The notes below the pieces were generated by a model. It saw nothing but the letters and a program-made list of their open reading frames with translations, had not been told where the DNA came from and did not search any database. From Dechloromonas sp. H13 (lineage in GTDB: Bacteria; Pseudomonadota; Gammaproteobacteria; Burkholderiales; Rhodocyclaceae), in assembly GCF_009469615.1 (NCBI RefSeq), contig NZ_SSXX01000002.1:393501-457500 (forward strand): a DNA stretch of 64,000 bases, read 5' to 3'. The position numbers and the translations under genes are program-made. Shown here piece by piece: positions 15,848-24,279 of the stretch. Within the stretch, counting starts at the first letter, position 1; each line of letters begins with the position of its first letter.

Positions 15848-17256
15848 GCCGTTACCAGGAACTCGCCGATCTTTCGCAAAGGCTGATCGCCGACGGCGTG
15901 CTGCGCGCCGGCGACCGCCTGCCGTCGGTGCGCCAGGCCTGCCGCATCCACGACGTCAGCCCGATCACCGTGACCCAGGCCTATTACCTGCTCGAAAGTC
16001 GCGGTCTGATCGAGGCGCGCCCGAAGTCCGGCTATTTCGTCCGCGCCCGCCTCGGTCAACGCCTGCCGGAACCGGAAATGAGCCAGCCGGCGGCCAGTTC
16101 GACACAGCTCGAGGTCAGCGATTTTATTTTCCAGATTCTCGAAAGCGTCAAGGATCCCGCGGTGGTGCCGCTGGGCTCCAGTTTTCCCAGTCCGTATCTG
16201 TTCCCGCTCGACAAGCTCGGCCGCTTTCTCGCCAACGCTGCACGCCGGCTCGACCCGCTGGCGACGGTGACCGACCTGCCGCCGGGCAACGAGGAGCTGC
16301 GCCGCCAGTTGGCCCTGCGTTACCTGGCGCACGGTGCCACCGTCTCGCCGCAGGAAATCGTCATCACCTCCGGCGCCATGGAGGGACTGAATCTCTGTCT
16401 GCAGGCGGTGACGCGGCCGGGCGACCTGATCGCCATCGAGTCGCCGACCTTCTACGCCGGGCTGCAGGCCAGCGAGCGCCTCGGGCTCAAAGTCATCGAA
16501 ATTCCCAGCCACCCGCGCGAGGGCGTCAGCCTGCCGGCGCTGGAAGAGGTGCTGCGCCAGCATCCGGTCAAGGCCTGCCTGTTCATGCTGAATTTCTCGA
16601 ATCCGCTGGGCTGCCTCGTCCCGGACGAGCGCCGCAAGGCGCTGCTCGAACTGCTGCGCCGCCACGAGGTGCCGCTGATCGAGGACGATGTCTATGCCGA
16701 ACTCCACTTCGGTCCGCAGGCGCCGCTGTGCAGCAAAGCCGAGGACCGCGAGGGCCTGGTCATGCACGTTTCGTCGTTCGCAAAATGCCTGGCGCCCGGC
16801 TATCGCGTCGGCTGGGTGGCAGCCGGGCGCTACGCCAGCCAGGTTCAGCGCCTGAAACTGTCCACCAGCCTGGCGACGACGGTGCCGGTGCAGATCGCGC
16901 TGGCCGAGTACCTTAAACATGGCGGCTACGAAAATCACCTGCGCCATCTGCGCCGCACCCTGGCCAGCCGCGAAGCGGCGATGACCGAGGCGGTCGAGCG
17001 GCATTTCCCGCCCGGCACCCGCCTGGCGCGGCCGCAGGGCGGCTATTTCCTGTGGCTGGAACTGCCGCAGTCGGTTGATGCCCTGTGGTTGCACCAGCAG
17101 GCGCTGGTGCGCGGTATCAGCATCGCACCCGGCCCCATCTTCTCGGCCAAGCGCGAATTCGGCAATTGCCTGCGCCTCAACTTCGGCCATCCCGATTCGC
17201 CGGAACAACAGGCGGCGATCGCTACCCTCGGGGAGCTGGCCGCGGCCGGTTCATAG
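15844..17256 (+). CDS. MocR/GntR-type PLP-dependent aminotransferase-like regulator
   Basis: 470 aa. An N-terminal GntR winged helix (SRYQELADLSQRLIADG, GDRLPSVRQACRIHDVSPIT) is fused to a fold-type-I aminotransferase domain. The PLP lysine is in MHVSSFAKCLAPGYRVGWVA. MocR proteins use the PLP domain to sense amines or amino acids and regulate nearby genes. The start is GTG at 15844, overlapping the RNase H-like stop. The target is unknown. Confidence 0.86.
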   Translation: MSRYQELADLSQRLIADGVLRAGDRLPSVRQACRIHDVSPITVTQAYYLLESRGLIEARPKSGYFVRARLGQRLPEPEMSQPAASSTQLEVSDFIFQILESVKDPAVVPLGSSFPSPYLFPLDKLGRFLANAARRLDPLATVTDLPPGNEELRRQLALRYLAHGATVSPQEIVITSGAMEGLNLCLQAVTRPGDLIAIESPTFYAGLQASERLGLKVIEIPSHPREGVSLPALEEVLRQHPVKACLFMLNFSNPLGCLVPDERRKALLELLRRHEVPLIEDDVYAELHFGPQAPLCSKAEDREGLVMHVSSFAKCLAPGYRVGWVAAGRYASQVQRLKLSTSLATTVPVQIALAEYLKHGGYENHLRHLRRTLASREAAMTEAVERHFPPGTRLARPQGGYFLWLELPQSVDALWLHQQALVRGISIAPGPIFSAKREFGNCLRLNFGHPDSPEQQAAIATLGELAAAGS

Positions 17257-17559
17257 CGTCGCCCAGTGGGCGAACTGGGTGCCGAAGAAGGCGGTCAGGA
17301 GCAGGGCGAGTGGCGTGAAGGCGATGAATCCGTGAAGCGTGCGATCGATGAAGGGATGCGTCTGCGGTGCTTCGATGAAGCGCTGGACGACCAGCCTGCC
17401 CTTGACCCAGACGATGGCGGCGACCAGCAGCGGCAGCCAGGGTGCGCCGTGGAACCATTGGCCGATGCCGAGCGAGAGCAGCGTCAGGGCGACCAGGGTG
17501 AGCCAGGCGAAGGTCAGTGTCGGCAGATTGGCCGGGGGAAGTTTCCTGTTGGCGTTCAT
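17251..17559 (-). CDS. norF: NorF-like / cytochrome c oxidase subunit IV-type protein
   Basis: 102 aa with three predicted membrane helices (TFAWLTLVALTLLSLGI, APWLPLLVAAIVWVKGRL, LHGFIAFTPLALLLTAFFG). The motif WVKGRLVVQRFIEA is typical of the small subunit-IV/NorF proteins coupled to NorE. It lies 3 bp after norE. The gene ends convergently against the MocR-like gene with a 6-bp overlap. Confidence 0.75.
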   Translation of the reverse strand: MNANRKLPPANLPTLTFAWLTLVALTLLSLGIGQWFHGAPWLPLLVAAIVWVKGRLVVQRFIEAPQTHPFIDRTLHGFIAFTPLALLLTAFFGTQFAHWATL

Positions 17560-17562
17560 GGT

Positions 17563-18168
17563 TCAGGCGAGGACGTAGAAGAACGGGAAGATGACGAGCC
17601 AGATGATGTCGGTGGCGTGCCAGTAGCTGGCCAGGGCTTCGAGGCCGTCGTGGTCGTCGGGCGTGTAGCCGCCGCCCAGGTGGCGGGCGAGCACCCAGAG
17701 GATGCCGAGAATGCCCCAGGTGGCATGGACCAGATGGTTGAAGGTCAGGTAGTAATAGACGGTGAAGAAGATGCCGGAATCGCCGTCGATGCCATGCGCC
17801 AGGTTCCAGCGGATTTCCAGGTACTTGGCGACCGGGTAGCCGAGCGCCACGACCAGCCCGGCGACCAGCCACCAGAGCGAGCGGCGCCGTTGCCCGGCAC
17901 GCATCGTCGCCACCGAGCAGGCGATGAAGAAGCTGCTGGTCACCATCAGCAGGGTGATGACCGTCCCGGCAAGGCGCGAAAGCCGTTCGGTACCCTGTTC
18001 GAAGGCGTCCGGAAAGTGGGCGCGGGCGACGAAATAGACGATGAAGAGCACCAGGAACTCGACGAACTCGCAACAGATGCCGACCCAGATCCCCTTGTTG
18101 CCGGGAATGCGCCCGCTGCTCTCCCGTTCTGCCGGCGGGTCGAATGCCGGTATCGCTGCCGCTGTCAT
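17563..18168 (-). CDS. norE: NorE-like, haem-copper oxidase subunit III family
   Basis: 201 aa with five to six membrane helices. NKGIWVGICCEFVEFLVLFI, YYYLTFNHLVHATWGILGI and the terminal SYWHATDIIWLVIFPFFYVL are the subunit III signature (HxxH and WHATDxxW). NorE assists assembly or activity of nitric oxide reductase. No norCB genes are in the window, so it may serve a NOR or quinol oxidase encoded elsewhere. Confidence 0.82.
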   Translation of the reverse strand: MTAAAIPAFDPPAERESSGRIPGNKGIWVGICCEFVEFLVLFIVYFVARAHFPDAFEQGTERLSRLAGTVITLLMVTSSFFIACSVATMRAGQRRRSLWWLVAGLVVALGYPVAKYLEIRWNLAHGIDGDSGIFFTVYYYLTFNHLVHATWGILGILWVLARHLGGGYTPDDHDGLEALASYWHATDIIWLVIFPFFYVLA

Positions 18169-18411
18169 GTCTGCTGCTCCTGAGGGATTCGATGGCGGAA
18201 TTGTTGCAGTCCGGCAAAAAAAGCACAGATACAGAAAAGTTGATTTTCTATGCGCACAGTTGCCAGGCGTCGGCGTCCGGGATCGCGAATCTGTTCCTAT
18301 AACAAATCGGATTAACTGAAACTGTTCCCATTCTTGGCGCGGTGTTCTACTTGCCTTTCAGATCGCCCGGGGAATTCGTCCCCGCGCATCGTCATCAGGA
18401 GCGAGGGCAGG

Positions 18412-19803
18412 ATGGGCAAAACAGTCAGCAAGGTGCGCGAGGCGAAGCTGGAGCTTTACCGCAGGAAGGGGAAGATCCACGCCAGGGAGACCGCGGGCCG
18501 CTTCAACACCCTGCGCTGGGCCATGGTTTGGCTTACCCAGAGCATTTTTTACGGCGCCTGCTGGCTGACCTGGGAGAGCGACGGCCTGCGCCGGCAAGCC
18601 ATTCTTTTCGACATCGCGCACGAGAAACTGTACCTGTTCGGCCTCGTCCTCTGGCCGCAGGATGCGTTGCTGCTGGCTATCGTGCTGATCCTGGCGGCGA
18701 CCGGGCTGTTTCTCGTCACCGCGCTGGCCGGGCGGCTGTTCTGCGGCTTCGCCTGCCCGCAGACGGTGTACACGACGATCTTCACCTGGGTCGAGGCCCG
18801 GGTCGAGGGCGACCATCTGGCCCGCCTCAGGCTCGATCAGGCGCCAAAGGGCGCGCGCAAGCTGCTGTTGCGGTCGACCAAGCACGGACTGTGGTTTTTG
18901 ATCGCCGCGTGGACGGCGATCACCTTCGTCGGCTATTTCACGCCGATTCGCGAACTGCTGCCCGCCCTCCCGCGCTGGGAAGTCGGCCCGTGGGAAGGTT
19001 TCTGGCTGATCTTCTACGCCGCCTTCACCTACGTGCAGGCGGGGCTGGCCCGCGAGGCGGTGTGCCAGCACATGTGCCCGTATTCGCGCTTCCAGGGCGT
19101 CATGTTCGACGACACGACGCGCAATGTCGCCTACGACCGGCAGCGCGGCGAACCGCGCAATCTCCGCCGGCAGGCCGGGAATACCGGCGACTGCATCGAT
19201 TGCGGCATCTGCGTGCAGGTCTGCCCGACCGGTATCGACATCCGCGATGGCCTGCAATACCAGTGCATCAACTGCGGCCTGTGCATCGACGCCTGCGACG
19301 AGGTCATGGACAAGACTGGCGCGCCGCGCGGGCTGATCCGCTTCGCCTCGGAACGGGAGCTGGCCGGGCAGGCGCAACCGGCCGGGCTGCGCCAGCGCCC
19401 GCGGGTCGCCGCCTACGCTGCGCTGCTGGCTATCTTCGCGGCCCTGGGGGCGTGGACCTTGAACCAGCGCTCGCTGCTGCTGGTCGACGTGCTGCGCGAC
19501 CGCGGCGCCCTGCTGCGCGAAACCGCCGACGGCCGGATCGAAAACGCCTACACGCTGAAGCTGATGAATCTGGCCGAAGCGCCGCGCGATTTCACGGTCG
19601 AGGTCAGCGGCCTGCCGGGCGTCGAGATCGTCGGGGAGCACGAGTTCTCGGCCGCGCCCGGCAGCATCCGGCCGGTTTCACTGACCGTCTCGGCCCCCGG
19701 AGACAATTCCCTGTCCGGCATCCAGCCGATCAGCTTCCGCATCACCGCCCGACAGGCGCCGGCCACCAGCGTCGTCGAGAAAAGCAGCTTCGCGCTGCCC
19801 TGA
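18412..19803 (+). CDS. ccoG: Cytochrome c oxidase accessory protein CcoG
   Basis: 463 aa. Five membrane helices and two ferredoxin-type clusters (CIDCGICVQVCP and CINCGLCIDACD), plus the CcoG block GRLFCGFACPQTVYTTIFTW. A C-terminal immunoglobulin-like FixG domain follows (FTVEVSGLPGVEIVGEHEF). CcoG reduces copper for the assembly of cbb3-type oxidase. Here it stands apart from ccoNOQP and diverges from norEF, across 243 bp of AT-rich DNA. A conserved leucine-rich stretch at 18865-18900 also contains a match to the dispersed repeat core. Confidence 0.92.
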   Translation: MGKTVSKVREAKLELYRRKGKIHARETAGRFNTLRWAMVWLTQSIFYGACWLTWESDGLRRQAILFDIAHEKLYLFGLVLWPQDALLLAIVLILAATGLFLVTALAGRLFCGFACPQTVYTTIFTWVEARVEGDHLARLRLDQAPKGARKLLLRSTKHGLWFLIAAWTAITFVGYFTPIRELLPALPRWEVGPWEGFWLIFYAAFTYVQAGLAREAVCQHMCPYSRFQGVMFDDTTRNVAYDRQRGEPRNLRRQAGNTGDCIDCGICVQVCPTGIDIRDGLQYQCINCGLCIDACDEVMDKTGAPRGLIRFASERELAGQAQPAGLRQRPRVAAYAALLAIFAALGAWTLNQRSLLLVDVLRDRGALLRETADGRIENAYTLKLMNLAEAPRDFTVEVSGLPGVEIVGEHEFSAAPGSIRPVSLTVSAPGDNSLSGIQPISFRITARQAPATSVVEKSSFALP

Positions 19804-19865
19804 CGGCGCGCTGGTCCGCCCGGCTGGCGTGCGCAGCTGCGAGCCGCCGCTCGCCGTCAATGCTC

Positions 19866-20447
19866 CTAACCCGGCCGTTGCGCGATCAGCCCGAAGTGGT
19901 AGGGCGCCGCCGCCTGCAGGTCGACCGGCGCCACCGACGCGAATCCGGCTTCCGCCAGCCATGCCGCGCATTGCGCCGGCGTGGGGCGGATGGCGAGCGG
20001 TGGACCGCGCGGGGTGTCGATATCGCTGCGCCAGTGAATCACCGAAAGGATGCCGCCGGGGCGCAGGTTGCGGAAAGCCTCCCGGAGCAGGGCGAGCGGC
20101 GCCTCGATGTGGAGCAGGTTGAACACCATGGCGTGATCCTGGGAGGCATTCGCCAGCCCGCTGCCGTGGTCCGCGAAATCGCGCAGGACGGTGCGGAGGT
20201 TTGCGTGACCCGCCATGGCAGCGCGTTGGCGGACGAGGGCGATCATGCCGGGTTCGATGTCCAGCGCGGTGACCAGCCCAGCGGTGCGACGGGCTGCGGG
20301 CAGCGTGAACGTTCCGTAGCCGCAGCCGAACTCGACCAGGTTGCCGGCCTGGCCGCCGGTGCCGAGCAGTCGCTCCAGAACCCCCGCCGGGTCGAAGAAG
20401 GATGACCAGGACGCTTCATCGGGCATCCCGCTCTCGCGCCCCTTCAT
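19866..20447 (-). CDS. Class I SAM-dependent methyltransferase
   Basis: 193 aa from the ATG at 20447; an internal ATG at 20426 is also possible. Motif I is NLVEFGCGYGTFTLPAARRT, motif II LVTALDIEPGM, and HIEAPLALLREAFRNLRPGG resembles motif III of ubiE-like enzymes. It lies 22 bp after the rhodanese gene in the same direction. Such methyltransferases near sulfur-transfer genes sometimes act on thiols or metalloids, but the substrate here is unknown. Confidence 0.82.
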   Translation of the reverse strand: MKGRESGMPDEASWSSFFDPAGVLERLLGTGGQAGNLVEFGCGYGTFTLPAARRTAGLVTALDIEPGMIALVRQRAAMAGHANLRTVLRDFADHGSGLANASQDHAMVFNLLHIEAPLALLREAFRNLRPGGILSVIHWRSDIDTPRGPPLAIRPTPAQCAAWLAEAGFASVAPVDLQAAAPYHFGLIAQRPG

Positions 20448-20469
20448 GCAGGTTCCCGGCCTTGTCGAT

Positions 20470-20922
20470 TCAGTGTTTTGCCGGCGCACTGGCCCGGGCT
20501 GCCGCGTCGAAGCCGCCCTTGGACTTCCACTCGGCGTAGCCGCCCTGCAGGATGCGGACGTTGTCGTAGCCGGCGACGCGCAGGGCGAACCCGGCCTGGG
20601 CCGACAGGGTGCCGGTGTTGCAGTAGATGAGCACCGGCTGGTCCTTCGGGATGCTGCTCCGCCTGGCCAGCGCCTGCCGCCATTCGAGGTTGACGGCGCC
20701 CGGGATGTGCTCCCTGGCGTACTGGTCCTTGTCGCGGGCGTCGATGACGTGGAATTTCTTCCAGTCCTCCTTCGGTATCTGCTCCGGGAAGATGGTGGCG
20801 CCGCCGTAGTCGACGAAATCGAGGTATTCCTCCATGGCCTTCACGGCCTCGTCGTTGGCCAGGGCGGGCGTGGCCGCCATCGCCAGGGCGAGCGCTCCGG
20901 CGCGCATCAGCTTGAATGGCAT
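20470..20922 (-). CDS. Periplasmic rhodanese-like protein
   Basis: 150 aa. Signal peptide MRAGALALAMAATPALA|ND. One rhodanese domain with the catalytic loop VLIYCNTGTLSAQAGFALRV, so the active Cys is present, and the end motif ILQGGYAEWKSKGG. It would transfer sulfane sulfur in the periplasm. It is the third gene of a leftward cluster with the ArsR-rhodanese fusion and the DsrE-like protein. Confidence 0.88.
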   Translation of the reverse strand: MPFKLMRAGALALAMAATPALANDEAVKAMEEYLDFVDYGGATIFPEQIPKEDWKKFHVIDARDKDQYAREHIPGAVNLEWRQALARRSSIPKDQPVLIYCNTGTLSAQAGFALRVAGYDNVRILQGGYAEWKSKGGFDAAARASAPAKH

Positions 20923-20958
20923 CTTGTCTCCTGTTGGGGTTGTGGCTGGGTCGTGTGG

Positions 20959-21300
20959 CTAGAAAACGAGCACCTTGTCGGCGGCGGCCGTCCACTCCGC
21001 CAGTTCCTTCAGGGTGCCGCGGCGCGCGCCCTCGACCAGCTGCTCTTCGCTCAGGCCGCGGGCATCCATGCAGGTGCCGCACAGGGCGACCTCACCGCCG
21101 GCCATGTGCACCATGTCTCCGGCGTTGTAGTAGCCTTCGGGCACTTTCTGGCCGGCCTTGGCGCAATTGACGGCATCGCCCAGCAGGAAGACCCGCACCG
21201 TCTGGCCGCCCGTCTTGGCCAGCACCCGTGCCAGGCGCAGCGCGTTGTAGCTACGTTCGGTGCCATATGGGGCATCGTTGAGGATGAACAGGGTGGTCAT
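20959..21300 (-). CDS. DsrE/DsrF-like sulfur relay protein
   Basis: 113 aa. LFILNDAPYGTERSYNALRL and the cysteine loop ALCGTCMDARGLSEEQLV match the DsrE/F (TusD/YchN) family. Two cysteines (CGTC) sit at the position of the active cysteine. The start at 21300 overlaps the stop of the ArsR-rhodanese gene (ATGA). It likely passes persulfide between the two rhodaneses. Confidence 0.88.
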   Translation of the reverse strand: MTTLFILNDAPYGTERSYNALRLARVLAKTGGQTVRVFLLGDAVNCAKAGQKVPEGYYNAGDMVHMAGGEVALCGTCMDARGLSEEQLVEGARRGTLKELAEWTAAADKVLVF

Positions 21301-22019
21301 GGTCGTTCTCCCGAGTGAATATCGCGAAGCTGCTCGCCGTCCGTATCGGGAACAGGCGGCTGGCGCTCGATGGGCAGGCCGCTGGCCAGCCATTCGCTCA
21401 CGCCGTCGGAAATCTTGTGGGCGGTGTAGCCGCGCTGGCGCAGCAGCCGGACCGCCTCGTCGGACATCAGGCAGAACGGACCGCGGCAGTAGGCGACGAT
21501 TTCCTTGTCCGCCGGCAGATCGGCCAGTCTTTTTTCGAGTTCGGCGAGCGGCATTGAACGGGCGAACGGCAGATGGCCGGCCTCGTATTCTGCGGCGGGG
21601 CGGACGTCGATGACCAGGACGTCGCCACTGCGCGCCTTGGCGAGCAGCGACGCCCGGCTTTCCGAACTCAGCGCATCGGGCGCCGCCGTCATCTGCGCCA
21701 GCGCGATGCGCAGTTCGACCAAGTGTTCCTCGGCGACTTCGCGCAGATTGACCCACAGTCGGCCGACATCCTCCCCGCTCAGGCGGTAGTTGATGAACTT
21801 GCCGGCGCGGCGTGTTTCGACCAGGCGCGCCTCGCGCAGCGCCCGTAGGTGCGCGCTGGCCAGCCGCATGTCGATCCGGGCCTGCGCGGCCAGGGTTTCG
21901 ACGGTCTTCTCGCCCTGCGCCAGCAACTCGATCAGTTCGAGGCGCTTCGGGCTCGACAACGCCTTGCCGATGCGCGACACGTGTTCATAGAGCTGGGATT
22001 TGGTGATGTTAGGCTTCAT
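21297..22019 (-). CDS. ArsR-family regulator fused to a rhodanese domain
   Basis: 240 aa. An N-terminal ArsR winged helix (GKALSSPKRLELIELLAQGE, RIDMRLASAHLRALREARLV) is followed by a rhodanese (DVLVIDVRPAAEYEAGH, active loop EIVAYCRGPFCLMSDEAVRL, with two cysteines). Such fusions sense sulfane sulfur or persulfides and control sulfur genes. It heads the operon with the DsrE-like, periplasmic rhodanese and methyltransferase genes. A perfect palindrome lies 4 bp upstream of its start. Confidence 0.9.
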   Translation of the reverse strand: MKPNITKSQLYEHVSRIGKALSSPKRLELIELLAQGEKTVETLAAQARIDMRLASAHLRALREARLVETRRAGKFINYRLSGEDVGRLWVNLREVAEEHLVELRIALAQMTAAPDALSSESRASLLAKARSGDVLVIDVRPAAEYEAGHLPFARSMPLAELEKRLADLPADKEIVAYCRGPFCLMSDEAVRLLRQRGYTAHKISDGVSEWLASGLPIERQPPVPDTDGEQLRDIHSGERP

Positions 22020-22022
22020 GAA

Positions 22023-22040
22023 AACAATCTAGCGATTGTT
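22023..22040. promoter_or_regulatory. ArsR-type operator
   Basis: AACAATC-TAGC-GATTGTT is a perfect 7+7 inverted repeat directly before the ArsR-rhodanese start codon, as expected for an autorepression site. Confidence 0.7.
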
Positions 22041-22182
22041 AGAGTGAAAGTAAAGGCCGGATCCATTGAAGGTCACCGGGAAGCAGGCCGGCAGTCCGTA
22101 CCGGCACCATGCGCGCTATCGCGCTTCCGATCCGGAACGGCGGATCCGGCGTGCCTTGGCGATGGTCGGCAAGGCGCCAATG

Positions 22183-22226
22183 CCGGTTTTGCCTCAATCG
22201 TGGGGTCGACCGCAACAGGTACCGGC
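22183..22226 (-). repeat. Dispersed TGCGGTCGAC repeat, copy 6
   Basis: Reverse strand: CCGGTACCTGTTGCGGTCGA then CC, CCACGATT, GAGGC and AAAACCGG. It lies in the 263-bp gap between the ArsR operon and the end of the nifHDK operon. Apart from this repeat and the operator the gap holds no gene that I can support. Confidence 0.58.
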
Positions 22227-22282
22227 TGTAGCCCGCCGCCGTCGAAAGCCGCCCCGGCCGGAATCGCGCTGCGGATCCCCGT

Positions 22283-23251
22283 TCAGACCGAATACGGCCG
22301 GTGCAGCCAGCCGCGCACGACATCGACGTCGCGCTGCGGCAGGTAGGCGAAGCCGGCCAGGGAATCCTCGACGACCGCCTGGGCGACCCAGTGCGGGACG
22401 GCCTTGGTAGTCAGCATGTGGAAGTACCAGGCCATCGGGTAGCCGGTTTCGCGGTCGAAGTGGGTCAGCGCGTCCTGCAGCTTGAGGCCGCTGGTGCCGG
22501 TGGCGGCGGCGAATTCCGGCGGGTCGCCGGCCAGCGTGGCGATCGGCTGGGCGCGGAAGACCGGCTGGTGGTAGCGGTCGAGGTGCTCGCGGGTGGCGAT
22601 CACCCAATGGTTGTAATAGGCGCTGGTGTGGGCGGCGCTGCTCTTCGCCCAGTCTTCGAGCATGCGGTGGATCGAGGCCGGCTCGGGCTTTTGCGCCAGC
22701 ATGCGCTTGAGGAAGGCGCCGATGTGCTGGATGCGGCGGAAGGTGTAGAAGGGCAGGTCGACCGCCTGCGGATTGTCGGCGCCGCCGCGCGGGTCGACCA
22801 GTTCCTCGAGCGAGCCGGGTTCGTTGACGAAGAGCTGGTGGACGCGCATTTCCTGCAGGTCCTCGATTTCCAGCTGCAGGAAGCCGTCGCTCTCGTCGCC
22901 GGCCGAGGCGACCAGGTAGTGCGTCTGGCCGACCAGGCGGGTGGCGAACAGGGTCTGGTCGGCGAAGTCGTCGATCAGCCGGTGGAAATCGCCGTCGCGC
23001 TCGTCGAGCGCGTCCTCGACCCAGGCCTCCAGGTTGTCGCTGATCCGCCGGCCGTCGCCGTCGAGGATGCCGCCCAGCCGGTACCAGCCGCCGCGGCTCA
23101 TCGCGTGGCGGAACTTCCAGTCGGGCAGGGCGACGCTCAGGGCCTTGACCAGGGCACCGGGGCCGCTGCTGACCGGAACCTTGGCGCAGGTTTCGACGAT
23201 GGCGGGGGCGAGCGACTTGCAGTATTCCGTCCAGGCCAGGGTTTCTTTCAT
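22283..23251 (-). CDS. nif-operon protein of unknown function
   Basis: 322 aa, no signal peptide, mixed alpha/beta. Visible features are LPFYTFRRIQHIGAFLKRML, WAKSSAAHTSAYYNHWVIAT and a C-terminal HWVAQAVVEDSLAGFAYLPQ; several His and Trp residues are suggestive but no cofactor motif is clear. It is the last gene of the leftward nifHDKT-ferredoxin-nafY-lrv run, 28 bp after lrv. The position suggests a nitrogenase-related role. I do not recognise its family. Confidence 0.7.
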   Translation of the reverse strand: MKETLAWTEYCKSLAPAIVETCAKVPVSSGPGALVKALSVALPDWKFRHAMSRGGWYRLGGILDGDGRRISDNLEAWVEDALDERDGDFHRLIDDFADQTLFATRLVGQTHYLVASAGDESDGFLQLEIEDLQEMRVHQLFVNEPGSLEELVDPRGGADNPQAVDLPFYTFRRIQHIGAFLKRMLAQKPEPASIHRMLEDWAKSSAAHTSAYYNHWVIATREHLDRYHQPVFRAQPIATLAGDPPEFAAATGTSGLKLQDALTHFDRETGYPMAWYFHMLTTKAVPHWVAQAVVEDSLAGFAYLPQRDVDVVRGWLHRPYSV

Positions 23252-23279
23252 CGGGAGTTCCTCGTGAGCAGGCGAAGTG

Positions 23280-24026
23280 TCATTCGGCGAGGCGGGCCTG
23301 CGCGGCTTCGCGCACCTCGAGTTCCGGGTCGCTGGTGAGCGGCTGCAGGAATTCGCGCGGGGCGTTGCCGACGGCGGCCAGCCGCACCCACCATTCCTCG
23401 TCCTGCAGCAGCGCGGCGGCGAGGCCGGGGAGGGCGCGCTCGGCGACGACGGCGCGGACTTCCGGCTCGGGGTCGTTGGCCAGCATGTGCAGGGCGAAGG
23501 GCGGCAGGCGGGAGGCGACGACCTTGCGCACCTCGCGTTCCGGGTCGCGCGCCAGCTTGGCGAGCTGGCCGTGCGGCAGGCGGCGGGCGACGGTGGCGCG
23601 GATCAGGTAATCCGGGTCCTCGATCAGGCGGACGAGCAGCGGCTCGGGCAGGCGGGCGGCGACCGACAGGCGCACCTCGCGGTCGGGGTCGCCGACCATG
23701 TCGACCAGTGAGTCGACCGGCAGGCGCATGGCGACGACGCGGCGGACCACCTCGTCGGGGTCGGATTTGAGTCCGAAAATGGCGTCGACCGGCGCATAGC
23801 GGGCGGCGATTGCGCGCCGCTCCCAGAAGATGTCGCCCAGGTAGTCGCGCGCCAGTTCCGGGTTGCCGCGCAGGAAGCGGTCGATCTGCCGGCCGCTGTG
23901 GGCGCGGATGCAGGCGTCGCCCGGCGTGCAGCGATGCGCGTTCAGGTAGTCCGGGTAATAGACGCAGCCGGAACAGAGGCCGAGGCGGCCGACGCCGGCC
24001 TCGGCGGGGCGGCTTTCATTCCTCAT
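23280..24026 (-). CDS. Leucine-rich repeat variant (LRV) Fe-S protein
   Basis: 248 aa. The N-terminus has a cysteine cluster (C-x2-C ... C-x5-C within residues 18-40) that binds a 4Fe-4S cluster in the Azotobacter LRV protein. About seven LRV repeats of 24 residues follow (for example RRVVAMRLPVDSLVDMVGDP and RLSVAARLPEPLLVRLIEDP). The LRV protein was first described from an Azotobacter nif region; its job is unknown. The ATG at 24026 overlaps the previous gene by 11 bp. Confidence 0.88.
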   Translation of the reverse strand: MRNESRPAEAGVGRLGLCSGCVYYPDYLNAHRCTPGDACIRAHSGRQIDRFLRGNPELARDYLGDIFWERRAIAARYAPVDAIFGLKSDPDEVVRRVVAMRLPVDSLVDMVGDPDREVRLSVAARLPEPLLVRLIEDPDYLIRATVARRLPHGQLAKLARDPEREVRKVVASRLPPFALHMLANDPEPEVRAVVAERALPGLAAALLQDEEWWVRLAAVGNAPREFLQPLTSDPELEVREAAQARLAE

Positions 24027-24279
24027 CGACCTTGGCGGCAACCAGAATGCCGGTGGCGGAGCCCGGATCGTTGGTCAGCTCCAGGCAGTGTCCGGAGGCG
24101 CCGGAGATCAGGTAGAGGTCGTAGCCGTCGACGCTGAAGGCCGGCCTGTAGCGCGGCGAAACGTCGTCCTCGCCGCACTCGGTGAAATGCATCCCGGGAA
24201 AGCGCTGGCGCAGCGAGGCGGCGCGCGCGTCGAGCAGGGTCGCTTCGCCGACCTGGGCGAGCTGGGTCGGGGTGATCAT
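24016..24279 (-). CDS. Small nif-associated protein of unknown function
   Basis: 87 aa, acidic (MITPTQLAQVGEATLLDARA, then LISGASGHCLELTNDPGSAT). No signal peptide or membrane segment. It overlaps nafY by 4 bp and lrv by 11 bp, so the three are translationally coupled. Similar small genes accompany nafY/lrv in other Azotobacter-like nif clusters. Function unknown. Confidence 0.75.
   Translation of the reverse strand: MITPTQLAQVGEATLLDARAASLRQRFPGMHFTECGEDDVSPRYRPAFSVDGYDLYLISGASGHCLELTNDPGSATGILVAAKVDEE

Noticed and set aside
15379-17208. Leftward 609-codon frame opposite the MocR-like gene
   Set aside because: Antisense shadow of two well-supported genes (RNase H-like and MocR-like).
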